Positions 27,564-36,563 are shown, counted from the stretch's first letter. The stretch is 64,000 nucleotides of DNA from Opitutia bacterium (GCA_947472765.1 CANJCM010000006.1:1-64000), one strand, 5' to 3'. A program made the numbers and translations. The notes: a model not told the origin generated them from the letters alone.

Positions 27564-27670
27564 TTGGCCGGGCGCCGGGCTGGAATTCCCAGGCGTGACA
27601 ATCGCCAGGGGACCGCGTGCCATCAGCTTGCCCCTGGACCGGCCCGCGAAATGTCGCAGCCAATTGCAAG

Positions 27671-27738
27671 GCGTGGACGAGCCACGCCCCTACACCGGTT
27701 GACGCCGGCATTCGCAGGGGCGCGCCTCGTGCGCGCCC
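27671..27738. repeat. Nested palindrome with complementary loops, copy 2
   Basis: Arms GCGTGG-ACGAG-CCACGC and GGGCGCGC-CTCGT-GCGCGCCC in the spacer 27564-27782, which holds nothing else recognisable. Confidence 0.75.
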
Positions 27739-27782
27739 ACGTCGGAGCGAAACGCCTTCGCCGCCCGGAGACGGCGCCCGAG

Positions 27783-28136
27783 CTAGTCGTTCCTGCGCTT
27801 CAGCAGGACGCCGATGAGCACGCCGACGCCGAGGGCGATGCCGATCGACTGGTACGGATGTTTCCGGATGGCGTCATCCGAGTAACGGGCCCCGGCAACG
27901 ACGTTGCGCCGCGTACTGGCATAGGCGTCCCCAATCGTCTCCCGGGCGGAGTCATAGGCGTCCGTCAGACGTCCACTGGCGGCCGCCAGCCGCTCCTTGA
28001 GTTCGCCGAACCGGTCCGCGGTTTTGCCCGCGACGGGTCCTGCGACCATGGCTTCGGCTTCGGCCATGAGGCGGTTGATGTGCTCAATGATTTGCGCAGG
28101 CGTTTCCGCCGCGCCGGCTTCATGACGATTTTTCAT
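27783..28136 (-). CDS. DUF883 (ElaB/YqjD-type) membrane-anchored protein
   Basis: 117 residues: a helical charged N-terminus (AQIIEHINRLMAEAEAM, FGELKERLAAASGRLTDAYDSARETIGDAY) and the signature C-terminal membrane segment preceded by IRKHPYQSIGIALGVGVLIGVLLKRRND. Family members tether ribosomes or stress factors to the inner membrane in stationary phase. Convergent with the U32 gene. Confidence 0.88.
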   Translation of the reverse strand: MKNRHEAGAAETPAQIIEHINRLMAEAEAMVAGPVAGKTADRFGELKERLAAASGRLTDAYDSARETIGDAYASTRRNVVAGARYSDDAIRKHPYQSIGIALGVGVLIGVLLKRRND

Positions 28137-28525
28137 ATGAGAATGCGGTTGATGGGGATTGCTTGAACCCCGGGTTACCAGGATTCCTGATCTCCTAACT
28201 GGGCAGCGTAACCCTGCCCGGGCGGGCAGGGACCCTGCCTATTCCTCTAGCGTCCCACTGCTCTCGCGGGCGACAAAGCCACCTTTGGAGTCCATGAGAT
28301 CAGTAACTAGGACACGCGTCCGCCCCACTCGTGCGGGACATTTCCCGGAATTCGCCACCGATGGTATCCCGCAACCTTCCCGGAGAATCGATCCGCGCTG
28401 GGCACCTCCGCCGCTTCGTGGCCGGCGGACTCAATGGCGATCCGGGTCGTTTTTCGAATCCCCGCGTCGTCCCCGCCATGAGTATGCGCATGGGAGGGAA
28501 TCTGCCGACCTGTCGCTGGGGACTA

Positions 28526-28557
28526 AAACAAGGCGGGGTCGCTTGCGCGACCCCGCC
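28526..28557 (-). terminator. Rho-independent terminator, minus strand
   Basis: Perfect 11-bp stem GGCGGGGTCGC/GCGACCCCGCC with a 4-nt loop (28532-28557), followed on the minus strand by TTGTTTTAG. Confidence 0.8.
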
Positions 28558-28571
28558 AGGTCCAGCTTCAA

Positions 28572-28760
28572 CTAACCAGCCCGCCGGGCCAGGCCCGCGC
28601 GAGCTGTCATCGTCATAGACCGAGCACGGCCGGCACGGTTCCGCGACCGCGCCAAGGGACCGCGAAAGGTGCGTCCCGCCCCGCCGGGGGCCTCGAAAGC
28701 AGTCTTCAACGCGCGGCTGGCTCCGGCCACAAGTCCGGGGCCGCCCATTCCGGCTGTCAT
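28572..28760 (-). CDS. Possible small basic protein upstream of a terminator
   Basis: 62 codons from ATG 28760: MTAGMGGPGLVAGASRALKT with an Arg-rich C-terminal half, ending 15 bp before a strong terminator. The start lies just outside a 124-bp element. No family recognised. The terminator supports a transcript, but the protein reading is uncertain; a non-coding transcript is equally possible. Confidence 0.3.
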   Translation of the reverse strand: MTAGMGGPGLVAGASRALKTAFEAPGGAGRTFRGPLARSRNRAGRARSMTMTARAGLARRAG

Positions 28761-28767
28761 CTTATCC

Positions 28768-28891
28768 CTGGACTCCGAAGTTGCCCTCGTAGCCCGCTGC
28801 GTGAGCAGCGGGACGGCTTTAGGCGAAGCGATCACGAAGTCCCTGTCCTCACGGACAGGGCCACGCCAATCCGCTTAACTTCGGATTTCAG
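28768..28891 (+). mobile_element. 124-bp MITE-like element, copy 2
   Basis: Starts CTGGACTCCGAAGTT and ends AACTTCGGATTTCAG. The same two internal hairpins are present. The inverted repeats extend outward (GTCATCTTATCC against GTCATCTATCACC read from the right). Confidence 0.75.
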
Positions 28892-29183
28892 GTGATAGAT
28901 GACGATGAAAGCCCCCTGGCGACCGGGTGCGGCGCGCGGCCGGGTTGCAGGCGGCGACGGGATCCGCCGCTGGACGCTCGCCGGCCGGTACGGTGCCGGC
29001 GGGCACGCTCGCGACGTTGGCAAAAAAACTCCCAACGCGTCCGTTGTCGCGGTGCCTCCCGGAATTCAATCGGTTGACGTCACGTCGGCAGAACAACCCC
29101 TGGCCGGCTTCGATCGATCGGAAATCCGTTTCTGGTGTCGAACTCCACCCGGGATCCTGCCATCTCTCGCCTTCGGCCTTCGC

Positions 29184-30410
29184 ATGTCCACTTCCACCAC
29201 CGCCCGTCCGGCCACTCCGCCTCTTCCGCCGGCCCAATCCAAACTCTCGGATCTCGAGATCAAGGATGCCCAGCTGATCTTCGGTTCGGTGTGGCGCGAA
29301 CTCGAGGAGGACTTCGGCCGCGAGAACCTGCGCTTCCCCAAGGAAATCATTCTCCTCGGGGGCGCCCCGGGCGCCGGCAAGGGCACGAACACGGAGTTCA
29401 TCCGGGAGACACGCGGGCTGACCTGCCCCCCGGTGGTGATCAGCGCCCTGCTTGATTCCCCCGAGGCCCAGGCGATCAAGAACGCAGGCAACATGGTGGG
29501 CGATCGCGACGTCGTCGGCCTGCTCCTGCGCCACCTGCTCCACCCTGAATACCGTGACGGCGCGATCCTCGACGGATTCCCGCGCACCAAGGTGCAGGTC
29601 GAGTGTTTGAAGCTGCTCGTCGACCGGATGAACGCGCTGCGGCGCGAATACTACGACACGCCGCTGAGCATCCACTTCCGCCAGCCCACCGTGCACATCA
29701 TGGTGCTGTTCGTGGACGAGAAGGAGTCGATCGCCCGGCAGTTGAAACGCGGCCGCGAAACCAGGCTGCATAACGAGGAAGTGGTGCGCAGCGGCGTCGG
29801 TACCTTGCTCGAGGATCGGCCGACGGATCACGACGAAGGTCTCGCTCGCCGGCGCTACCGGGTCTTCAAGGAGCAGACTTGGGACGCCCTCCAATCCCTG
29901 AAGGAAATTTTCCACTATCACCTGATCAGCGCCCAGGGCGCGTTTGAGGAGGTCGAGCAGAACATCCTTCGGGAGCTCGAATACCAAAGCACCCTGGAAC
30001 TCGACCCCCGGACGGTCGACCGGCTGCGGGGTGTTCCGGTCGCGAGCGAGATCATCGTCCATGCTCGGCAGGAGTTGGTGAAGCGGCTCGACTCCTACGA
30101 ACTCGAGCACCGCGAGGTCTTCGCCAAGGTCACTGTTTTCATCGAAACGAAGATCATCCCGATTGTGCTGCGGCACGCCATCTCCGGCACCGCGCACATC
30201 AACGCCGAGGAACGCGTCCTCGAGGATCCGCTGGCGCTGGCGATGTTGATCGATGTGTTTTCCGAGCGCGGCTATCACGCGGTCGTCGACATCCACAAGA
30301 TCGAGATCCCCGAGAAGGTCGATCTCGCGACGGGCGCGATCAAGTGCCGGACGAAAAAAGTCTTCCGGATTCAGATCCGCTTCCAGGGTTCCGAGATTCG
30401 GCGCGGTTAA
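29184..30410 (+). CDS. Adenylate-kinase-like nucleoside monophosphate kinase with C-terminal extension
   Basis: 408 residues. The P-loop GGAPGAGKGT spans about 59-68 (K66). AILDGFPRTKVQVE is the NMP-binding signature, and RETRLHNEEVVRSGVGTLLEDRPTDHDEGLARRRY covers the arginine-rich lid region. Classic adenylate kinase ends near residue 260; about 150 further residues (from VDRLRGVPVASEI to KKVFRIQIRF) have no match I recognise. The protein has a Pro-rich N-terminal 20 residues. Likely phosphorylates AMP or a related NMP; the extension may be regulatory. Confidence 0.8.
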   Translation: MSTSTTARPATPPLPPAQSKLSDLEIKDAQLIFGSVWRELEEDFGRENLRFPKEIILLGGAPGAGKGTNTEFIRETRGLTCPPVVISALLDSPEAQAIKNAGNMVGDRDVVGLLLRHLLHPEYRDGAILDGFPRTKVQVECLKLLVDRMNALRREYYDTPLSIHFRQPTVHIMVLFVDEKESIARQLKRGRETRLHNEEVVRSGVGTLLEDRPTDHDEGLARRRYRVFKEQTWDALQSLKEIFHYHLISAQGAFEEVEQNILRELEYQSTLELDPRTVDRLRGVPVASEIIVHARQELVKRLDSYELEHREVFAKVTVFIETKIIPIVLRHAISGTAHINAEERVLEDPLALAMLIDVFSERGYHAVVDIHKIEIPEKVDLATGAIKCRTKKVFRIQIRFQGSEIRRG

Positions 30411-30422
30411 CCCGCCGCCCAA

Positions 30423-30445
30423 GGTTTTGGCGCCGCGCCAAAACC
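30423..30445. repeat. Single gene-end hairpin between converging genes
   Basis: Perfect 11-bp stem GGTTTTGGCGC with a 1-nt (effectively 3-nt) loop; its outer edge touches the permease stop codon (30445-30447). The stem is nearly the same as in the thiC element. No T-run on either strand. Confidence 0.8.
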
Positions 30446-31671
30446 TACTCGTACCGCAGCGCCTCGATCGGATCGAGCGACGCCGCCTTCCACGCGGGAT
30501 AGAGGCCGAAGACAATTCCGATCCCGCCGCAGACGAGCAGGCCGATCCCGGCCCAGAGCCACGGAAACGTGATCGCGGTGTTCATGGCCATCGCGACCGC
30601 GTTGCCGCCGCCGACTCCGATGGCCACGCCGGCCACGCCGCCAATCAGCGAGAGCGCGACGGCTTCCGCGAGGAACTGCAGCAGGATGCTCCGCTTCTTC
30701 GCGCCGATGCTCTTGCGGATCCCGATCTCCTTCGTCCGCTCGGTCACGCTCACCAGCATGATGTTCATCACGCCGATGCCCGACGCCAGCAGCGCAATGC
30801 CGCTGATGATGAGCGCGCCCGCTGCGACGATATCGGCAATCTTGTTGAAGGCCTCGATCAGCGACTCGTTCGAGAACACCTCGAAGTCATTCGGATCCTC
30901 GGGCGCCAGACCACGCACCAGCCGCATCGTGCCGATCGCGAGTTCCTGCGTCGCGGAGATCTCGGTCGGTCCCGGCGCCTGGACATTGATGCCGATCGAG
31001 CGCCCGGCACGGCCGTACACCGCCAGGAAGCGGCTGATCGGCGTCACGACGATGTTGTCGGGATTGCCGCCAAAGGAGGAACCTTTCGGGGCCAGCACGC
31101 CGATCACGGTGTAATTCTGGCCGTTCATGCGGACGAGTCTGCCGAGGGCCTCGCCATCCGGGAAGACCCGCTCGACCACCGACGAACCGAGCAGGCAGAC
31201 GGGCCGGCCGTAGGCGACATCGTCGCCGCCGAGGTTGCGGCCGAGGGCGACGTCGAAGTTCAACGCGGTGATGAAGTTCTCGTCCGTACCGATGAGACGG
31301 ACATTCGGATTCGTGCGCAGATCCCGGTTCACGACGGTGATGCCGGGACGCGCGATCTGCAGGTTCACCCGGGCCGCGTCGCCCATCATCTCCTTGAAGC
31401 GCTCGGCGTCGGGATAACTGATGTCGCGGCGGTTCCGGAAGCGGAGCCAGGGATCCGAGAAGTTGATCGGCGGGAACTTCGTGACCTGAAAGCTGTTCGC
31501 CCCGAGCACATTCAACCCCGATTCAATCGAAGACCGCATCCCGTTAATCAGCGTCATCACGCCGATCACCGAGAACACGCCCACCGCGATGCCCAGCACG
31601 GTCAGGCTCGAGCGCAGCTTGTTCGAGCTGAGCGCGGCGGCGGCGAGGCGGAAGGTTTCGATGCTGCGCAT
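30445..31671 (-). CDS. MacB/FtsX-type ABC transporter permease (2)
   Basis: 408 residues: an N-terminal membrane helix after the family start (FRLAAAALSSNKLRSSLTVLGIAVGVFSVIGVMTL), a MacB-type periplasmic domain (about 60-275), then three C-terminal helices with ASGIGVMNIMLVSVTERTKEIGIRKSIGAKKRSILLQFL. It ends with SLDPIEALRYE, typical for the family. Paralogous to the preceding gene (shared RFRNRRDIS segment), so the two may form a heterodimer served by the ATPase at 33167. Confidence 0.9.
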   Translation of the reverse strand: MRSIETFRLAAAALSSNKLRSSLTVLGIAVGVFSVIGVMTLINGMRSSIESGLNVLGANSFQVTKFPPINFSDPWLRFRNRRDISYPDAERFKEMMGDAARVNLQIARPGITVVNRDLRTNPNVRLIGTDENFITALNFDVALGRNLGGDDVAYGRPVCLLGSSVVERVFPDGEALGRLVRMNGQNYTVIGVLAPKGSSFGGNPDNIVVTPISRFLAVYGRAGRSIGINVQAPGPTEISATQELAIGTMRLVRGLAPEDPNDFEVFSNESLIEAFNKIADIVAAGALIISGIALLASGIGVMNIMLVSVTERTKEIGIRKSIGAKKRSILLQFLAEAVALSLIGGVAGVAIGVGGGNAVAMAMNTAITFPWLWAGIGLLVCGGIGIVFGLYPAWKAASLDPIEALRYE

Positions 31672-31694
31672 CTGGGATTTCTAGATTTTCCGGA

Positions 31695-31764
31695 GTTTAA
31701 CCACAGAGACACGGAGACACAGAGGCCTGTGACTTCTCCGTGTCCTCGGTGCCTCGGTGGTTAA
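31695..31764. repeat. Inverted repeat of the TTTAACCAC family
   Basis: TTTAACCACAGAGACACGG at the left and CCTCGGTGGTTAA at the right, in the 107-bp spacer between the two permease genes. A related element is at 53034-53158 and a single arm at 9958. Confidence 0.7.
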
Positions 31765-31778
31765 TCCGGCTGGGGATC

Positions 31779-33029
31779 TTATTCATAACGTAATGCCACG
31801 ACCGGATCCAACTTGCTCGCCTGCCAGGCGGGGGCGAAGCCGCTGAAGATCCCCGTGGCGATCGAGGCTCCCAGGCCGACCAGCACGAGGCCGACCGAGA
31901 AGACCAGGGGGAACGTCGGCATGACAACCGCCACGACCGCGGACATGGCCCACGCCGTCGCCAAGCCTCCGAGTCCGCCGAGCACGCAGATGCTCACGGC
32001 TTCGATCAGGAACTGCAGGAGGATCGTCCGCCGCCGCGCCCCGAGCGCCTTCCGCGTCCCAATCTCCTTCGTGCGTTCCTTCACGCTGACGTAGGTGATG
32101 TTCATGATGCCGATCGCGCCGACGAAGAGCGCCAGGCCGGTGACGAACAAACCCGCCACCGCAATCTTCTGCTTAATCGGATCAATCTGTTCCCGGATCA
32201 CCTGCTGGCTGTTGATCTCGAAGTCGTCCTTCTTCTCCGGCCCGAGCTTGCGCAAGCGCCGCATGATGCCGCGCAACTCGTCCCGGGCCTCGTCCATCCG
32301 ATCAGGTTCGACCTGCACGCGGATGTCGGGATTGGCCCAGCGCAGCGGAAAAGACCGGCCGAAGGCGGAGAGCGGCATGATCACCTGGGAATCCCAGCTG
32401 AAGAGTCCGAGAAAGCTGCCCTGCCGCGCGGCGACGCCGATCACGGTGTAGCGTTGATTCTTGATTTGGATGGTCTGCCCCAGCGGGGAGTCCCCGGGAA
32501 ACAGCGCGTCGGCGACATCGAAGCCGATGACCGCGACATTCCGGCCACCCCGCGCCTCGAGTTCGCTGAAGTACCGGCCTTCCTTCATGTCCGATCGCAC
32601 GATTCGGCCCAGATCCGCGCTCGTCCCGACGATGCGGATGCTCGTCAGGCGGTACTCGCCGCGAATGACGTTCGACGACCACGCCGCGGAAGGCACGGCC
32701 ACTTTCAGCGGACCACCGGGATTGGCCGCGATCCACTCGTTGATCGGGTCGGCATAGTCGGTCGAGATGTCGCGCCGGTTCCGGAAATTCCACCAGTCGG
32801 AGACGTCACGCCACGGCCATTTCGTCACGTAAAGCACGTCGTCGCCAAATCCCGCCAGGCTCCGCTCGACGCCGGCATCGATCCCCAGAATCGCCGTGCC
32901 CATCAGCGTCACGGCCACGATGCCGATGATCACCCCGAGGGCCGTCAGCGCGGACCGCAGCTTGTTCGCCAGGATCTGCGCGAACGCGATCCGGACGGAC
33001 TCGGTGATTTCATAGACGGAGCGGGACAT
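31779..33029 (-). CDS. MacB/FtsX-type ABC transporter permease (1)
   Basis: 416 residues with the same architecture as its neighbour: one N-terminal helix (ILANKLRSALTALGVIIGIVAVTLMGTAI), a large periplasmic domain with WWNFRNRRDIS, and three C-terminal helices including GAIGIMNITYVSVKERTKEIGTRKALGARRRTILLQFL, ending KLDPVVALRYE. Likely the ancestral copy of a tandem duplication. Part of the macA-ATPase-permease-permease set. Confidence 0.9.
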   Translation of the reverse strand: MSRSVYEITESVRIAFAQILANKLRSALTALGVIIGIVAVTLMGTAILGIDAGVERSLAGFGDDVLYVTKWPWRDVSDWWNFRNRRDISTDYADPINEWIAANPGGPLKVAVPSAAWSSNVIRGEYRLTSIRIVGTSADLGRIVRSDMKEGRYFSELEARGGRNVAVIGFDVADALFPGDSPLGQTIQIKNQRYTVIGVAARQGSFLGLFSWDSQVIMPLSAFGRSFPLRWANPDIRVQVEPDRMDEARDELRGIMRRLRKLGPEKKDDFEINSQQVIREQIDPIKQKIAVAGLFVTGLALFVGAIGIMNITYVSVKERTKEIGTRKALGARRRTILLQFLIEAVSICVLGGLGGLATAWAMSAVVAVVMPTFPLVFSVGLVLVGLGASIATGIFSGFAPAWQASKLDPVVALRYE

Positions 33030-33166
33030 CTGGGATTTTCGATTTTGGAATTTCGATTTTCGATTTCAGGGCGGGCCGAGGGCGCTTCAGGGGGCTCGAT
33101 TCTTTGGGTCCCTTAGGTCCTCGGCGTCACTTCGGTCCCTTTGGTTGCACAATCCAAAATCCAAAA
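33030..33166. other. Short spacer with simple repeats
   Basis: GATTTTCGATTTTGGAATTT-type and CAATCCAAAATCCAAAA-type repeats; nothing else seen. Confidence 0.6.
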
Positions 33167-33904
33167 TTACACCGCCGTGTCGCTTTCGATCAGTCCGTCG
33201 CGCAAGCGCACGATGCGCCGCGCGTGCCGCGCGATGTCCTCCTCGTGCGTGACGACGATGATGGTGTTGCCCTGCTCATAGAGCCGTTCGAAGAGCTCCA
33301 TGATTTCCTCGCCGGTCTTCGAGTCCAGGTTGCCGGTCGGTTCGTCGGCGAGGATGATGGAGGGCGTGTTGACGAGGGCGCGGGCAATGGCGACGCGTTG
33401 CCGCTGCCCGCCGGAGAGTTCGTTCGGCCGGTGAAACATCCGCTCGCCGAGTCCGACGTTCTCGAGGGCCCGTCGGGCGCGTTCGAGGCGTTCGCTCTTC
33501 CCGAGGCCGGCATAGATGAGCGGCAGCTCGACATTCTGCAGCGCGTTGGACCGCGGGAGCAGGTTGAAAGTCTGGAAGACGAACCCGATCTCGCGGTTGC
33601 GAATCTCGGCCAGCTCGTCGTCCACCATCGTGGCGACGTTCTTGCCGTTGAAGTCGTAGTGGCCCGCGGTCGGCGTATCGAGGCAGCCGAGCATGTTCAT
33701 CAGCGTCGACTTGCCGCTGCCCGAGGGGCCCATGATGGCGAGATACTCGTTGCGGCGGATGCGCAGCGCGACGCCGCGGAGCGCGTGGATGGTCTCCGTG
33801 CCCATCCGGTAGAGCTTGGTCACGCCGTCGATCTCGATCACGACCGAGCCCGGAGGACGGGCGGAGCGCGCGGCAGTTTGGGCCGGGGCGGAGGCGGAAT
33901 TCAT
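33167..33904 (-). CDS. MacB-type ABC transporter ATP-binding protein
   Basis: About 245 residues from ATG 33904 (an in-frame upstream ATG at 33943 is possible). Walker A is [11 protein letters not shown], the Q-loop [11 protein letters not shown], the signature [16 protein letters not shown], Walker [14 protein letters not shown] and the H-loop VVTHEED. The LolD/MacB class is indicated by [17 protein letters not shown]. It energises the two permeases downstream, coupled to the MacA-like adaptor upstream (62-bp gap). Confidence 0.93.
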   Translation of the reverse strand: MNSASAPAQTAARSARPPGSVVIEIDGVTKLYRMGTETIHALRGVALRIRRNEYLAIMGPSGSGKSTLMNMLGCLDTPTAGHYDFNGKNVATMVDDELAEIRNREIGFVFQTFNLLPRSNALQNVELPLIYAGLGKSERLERARRALENVGLGERMFHRPNELSGGQRQRVAIARALVNTPSIILADEPTGNLDSKTGEEIMELFERLYEQGNTIIVVTHEEDIARHARRIVRLRDGLIESDTAV

Positions 33905-33965
33905 GGCAGGACCAGAGGTGAACTGCGAAGCGGGCGGGGCCACGAAAATCGGGCCCCGGTCACGC

Positions 33966-35381
33966 TCATTTCGGCGCGTCCTTCTTCTTCGGCACCTCGA
34001 TCTTGACCTTCGAACCGTCCTTCAACGTACGCGTGATCACGCCGAAGCTGCCACTCACGACTTCGTCGCCGGCCTTCAGACCGGATTTGATCTCGATGTG
34101 CGTCGTGTCCTGGATCCCGGTTTCGACGCGGGTCATTTTCACCGTGTCTCCGTTCCGGACGAACACCACGCGCTGCAAATTTTCGCGGTCCGATCGCTCG
34201 GCCTGCCGCTGCTGCTGCACGTTCACCGCGGCGACCGCACCCTCGCCCTTCGTCTCCTGGGCCTTCTTTTCGCGGTCGGTCGTCACCTCGTCGAGGGTCT
34301 TCGCGCCTTCCCGCGAGCGCACCGTGACGCTTTGAATCGGCACCGCGATCACGTTTGGCATCGTCTTGGTCTCGACGTCCGCGTTCGCGCTCATGCCGGG
34401 GCGAAGCGGGGCGTCCTTCTCAAGAATGCGAATCTTCACGAGGAAGTTGGTGACCTCATCCTGCGTGTTCTGGCCGGTAATCCGCGCGGCGGATCCGATC
34501 TCCTTGACCGCGCCCTCGAACTTGCGGTTCGGAAACGCGTCGATCGAGACGCGGGCCTTGTCGCCCACCTTCACGTTCACGATGTCGTTCTCGTTGATGT
34601 TCACCCGCACCTCCATGTTATCGAGGTCGGCCACGCGCATGACTTCCGCGCCGCCATACGAGCCCGTGCCGGCGACGCGTTCGCCCAACTCGGTCGAGAG
34701 CGAACTCACCTTGCCGTCGATCGGGGCGAAGATGTTCGTCTTCGCGAGCAAATCGCGCGCCTGGTTGAGGGAGCCCTCGGTGCGGCGGATCTGCGCCTGC
34801 GCATTCTCGAGATTGGCCTGCGCCACCTCGACGGTGGTCTTGGCGGCGGCGAACTCAGAGTCGGGAATCAGTTTCTTGGCGAAGAGATCGTCGGTGCGCT
34901 TGAAGTCATCCTCGGCCTTCTGGAGCTGCGCCTGGGCTTGGAGCGCGGTCGCCCTGGCCGCGAGGAGGTTCGCCTCCTGCTGCTCCACCTGCGCCTGGTA
35001 ATTGTCGGGCTTGATGCTGAGCAAGAGGTCGCCCTTCCGCACCGTCGCACCCTCTCGAAAGCGGAGTTGCACGACCTCGCCGGAAACCTCCGGCGCAATC
35101 TTCACCTCCACCTCGGGCTGGATTTTGCCGGTCGCGGAGACGACCTGCGTGATGGTGCGGACGGAGGCCTTCTCCGTTCCGGTGATGGCGATCGTCTGGG
35201 CGGCCTTCTTTTTGTAGAGATAGCCTCCGCCACCGGCACCGGCCACCACGACAAAGAGGCTGACCAGAATCCAGAGGAGGCGAGGCCGGCGAGGACCGGG
35301 CGCGGTGGGGGTGGCGACCGCCGGTGTGGACGCAGCAGCGGGTTTCATCGTCGGCTTTTCAAGGGTGGACAAGGCATGCAT
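33966..35381 (-). CDS. MacA-type periplasmic adaptor (HlyD/RND MFP family)
   Basis: 471 residues; a later start at 35348 is possible. The N-terminal membrane anchor ([22 protein letters not shown]) is followed by a lipoyl half ([39 protein letters not shown]). A long alpha-hairpin spans roughly residues 115-200, then the second lipoyl half ([14 protein letters not shown]) and beta-barrel domains. An atypical Gln/Lys-rich insert ([26 protein letters not shown]) sits near residues 375-405. Bridges the inner-membrane ABC complex to an outer-membrane channel, not encoded nearby. Confidence 0.92.
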   Translation of the reverse strand: MHALSTLEKPTMKPAAASTPAVATPTAPGPRRPRLLWILVSLFVVVAGAGGGGYLYKKKAAQTIAITGTEKASVRTITQVVSATGKIQPEVEVKIAPEVSGEVVQLRFREGATVRKGDLLLSIKPDNYQAQVEQQEANLLAARATALQAQAQLQKAEDDFKRTDDLFAKKLIPDSEFAAAKTTVEVAQANLENAQAQIRRTEGSLNQARDLLAKTNIFAPIDGKVSSLSTELGERVAGTGSYGGAEVMRVADLDNMEVRVNINENDIVNVKVGDKARVSIDAFPNRKFEGAVKEIGSAARITGQNTQDEVTNFLVKIRILEKDAPLRPGMSANADVETKTMPNVIAVPIQSVTVRSREGAKTLDEVTTDREKKAQETKGEGAVAAVNVQQQRQAERSDRENLQRVVFVRNGDTVKMTRVETGIQDTTHIEIKSGLKAGDEVVSGSFGVITRTLKDGSKVKIEVPKKKDAPK

Positions 35382-35432
35382 CGGAATTCATGCGCCTGCC
35401 CTAGGCAAGCGACCTGTTGGTCCTCCGGGTCC

Positions 35433-35590
35433 CAAAAAAACATGGCCGGGTCCACAACGACCCGGCCACGCAACACAACTGATAACGGGACGGAGCCAAG
35501 CCACGGAGAGGAAAATGGGGAACGCGAATGCGACCAATGCCGCTCCCTTGGCGACGAACGCAGGCGTACGGGCGGTTGGCGGAAGGACCG
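35433..35590 (-). ncRNA. Candidate small RNA with its own promoter and terminator
   Basis: A strong terminator (9-bp stem GGCCGGGTC/GACCCGGCC at 35444-35467, then seven T on the minus strand) has no gene upstream of it. About 130-150 bp before it, the minus strand has TGTAACTTT and, 14 nt later, GTATTAGTC, which resembles an ECF-sigma promoter. The implied transcript of about 150 nt has no convincing reading frame. It contains a C/U-rich stretch (CCCCATTTTCCTCTCC) that could pair with ribosome-binding sites. Confidence 0.4.
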
Positions 35591-35597
35591 GTCACGC

Positions 35598-35629
35598 GAC
35601 TAATACACGCGCCGAACGCGAAAGTTACA
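35598..35629 (-). promoter_or_regulatory. Possible ECF-sigma-type promoter
   Basis: Minus strand TGTAACTTT (complement of 35621-35629) and GTATTAGTC (complement of 35598-35606), separated by 14 nt. The AAC-type -35 and the TATTAGTC -10 resemble known ECF promoters. Confidence 0.4.
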
Positions 35630-35834
35630 GAATTCCTGATTCATCCGCGGATGGCGCAGAGCGGTATAGAGCGGAGCCGCCGCCAAACGGGATCAGCCCA
35701 ACTTGAACAGGAAGGCCGGGGAGAGCGGGAAGACGTGGAACCGACCTCTTCCCGAACTCCCCGATCTCGCTGTTCAAAACCCCAACCCTGCGCCCTCCGT
35801 GTCCTCTGCGTTTGAAGTTCCGGGGCATTGGGCC

Positions 35835-36563
35835 TCAAGCCCCGGGCCGGGACGACCCCGGCGGCTGCGCCGTGGCAGCCACCCGCGTCCGCCAGCCCCA
35901 ATCCTCAATCGGCACCCAGCGGGCGGTCACCACCCTGGGCCCACCGAGGAGACGCGCCAGTTCGAGCGGTTCGCCCGCCAGTCGCGGGGAAAACCGATGC
36001 GTTCGCGCGGGCGGCGTCGCGTCGACCACGCAAGTCCGGCCACCCGCCTCGAAGACGAGCACGGTGTGTCCGGCTACTCCCTCGGAGGCCGGCGCATAAA
36101 ACGACAGGAGCCGCGGCCGCTGCACGGCGGCACCCGCCGCCAGCTCGTGCCGGAGCGCGGCCACGCTTTCGACGAAGCACCCGTTCGGCAGTGGCTTTCC
36201 TGCTCTGGCGCCCGATGGTTCCGGTGGCACGACGGTCCAGCGCGTGAACCCCGGGTCGATGTCACGCAGCAGCGGGGCAAAGTCCGCCTTCTCCGCCTCG
36301 AGACGGTTGCGATGCAGCGAGAAACTCTGGGTGCCGTCGGTGTCGGTGTAGAACCAGAGGACACCGGCCAGCTCGAAGACGAGCGCGTGCACGATCCGCG
36401 GATAGCGCCGGGAGCGACCCTCGTTCTCGATTCGAATCACGCGCGCCCAGGTCTCCGGGCCGAGGAGCTCACGGGCCAGCCGCGCATGGTCGAGCGAGTG
36501 ATCCGCCCGGACAACCGGGGCGAAGAAACACAGCAGCAGGGTAAGAAGCGAAAGCCGGGACAC
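35835..36563 (-). CDS. Secreted protein with possible Cys-His-Asp triad
   Basis: 242 residues with a signal peptide (LSLLTLLLCFFAPVVRA). No family recognised with certainty. The C-terminal half has NGCFVESV (C129), EGVAGHTVLVFEAGG (H166) and CVVDATPP (D181), the order and spacing of a papain/transglutaminase-like fold. The N-terminal half has HALVFELAGVLWFYTDTDGTQSFSLH. It may be a periplasmic cysteine hydrolase or an inactive relative; inference only. The C-terminal tail is low-complexity. Confidence 0.65.
   Translation of the reverse strand: MSRLSLLTLLLCFFAPVVRADHSLDHARLARELLGPETWARVIRIENEGRSRRYPRIVHALVFELAGVLWFYTDTDGTQSFSLHRNRLEAEKADFAPLLRDIDPGFTRWTVVPPEPSGARAGKPLPNGCFVESVAALRHELAAGAAVQRPRLLSFYAPASEGVAGHTVLVFEAGGRTCVVDATPPARTHRFSPRLAGEPLELARLLGGPRVVTARWVPIEDWGWRTRVAATAQPPGSSRPGA

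Larger units (their letters stand above)
28137..29183. other. Long spacer with repeats and a possible small gene
   Basis: About 1 kb. Holds an inverted diverged copy of the 124-bp element (about 28206-28298), a minus-strand terminator (28526-28557) with a possible 62-aa ORF upstream, and a full 124-bp element (28768-28891). In 28300-28500 and 28900-29180 I see no convincing gene; open frames there have no protein-like pattern. Confidence 0.6.
35382..35834. other. Spacer with candidate small RNA and repeats
   Basis: No protein gene supported. Holds the terminator at 35433-35467 with a possible ECF-type promoter upstream on the minus strand (35598-35629). A repeat CTGCGCCCTCCGTGTCCTCTGCG-type stretch lies near 35790-35812 (complement of the GACGCAGAGG units elsewhere). 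Confidence 0.6.

Noticed and set aside
28159-28575. 138-codon plus-strand frame in the 28-kb spacer
   Set aside because: Composition is Arg/Pro/Ser-rich without domains, it overlaps repeat copies, and it has no plausible start signal.
35401-35595. 64-codon minus-strand frame over the orphan terminator
   Set aside because: It runs straight through the terminator stem and T-run and has no protein-like pattern; a non-coding transcript is more likely.
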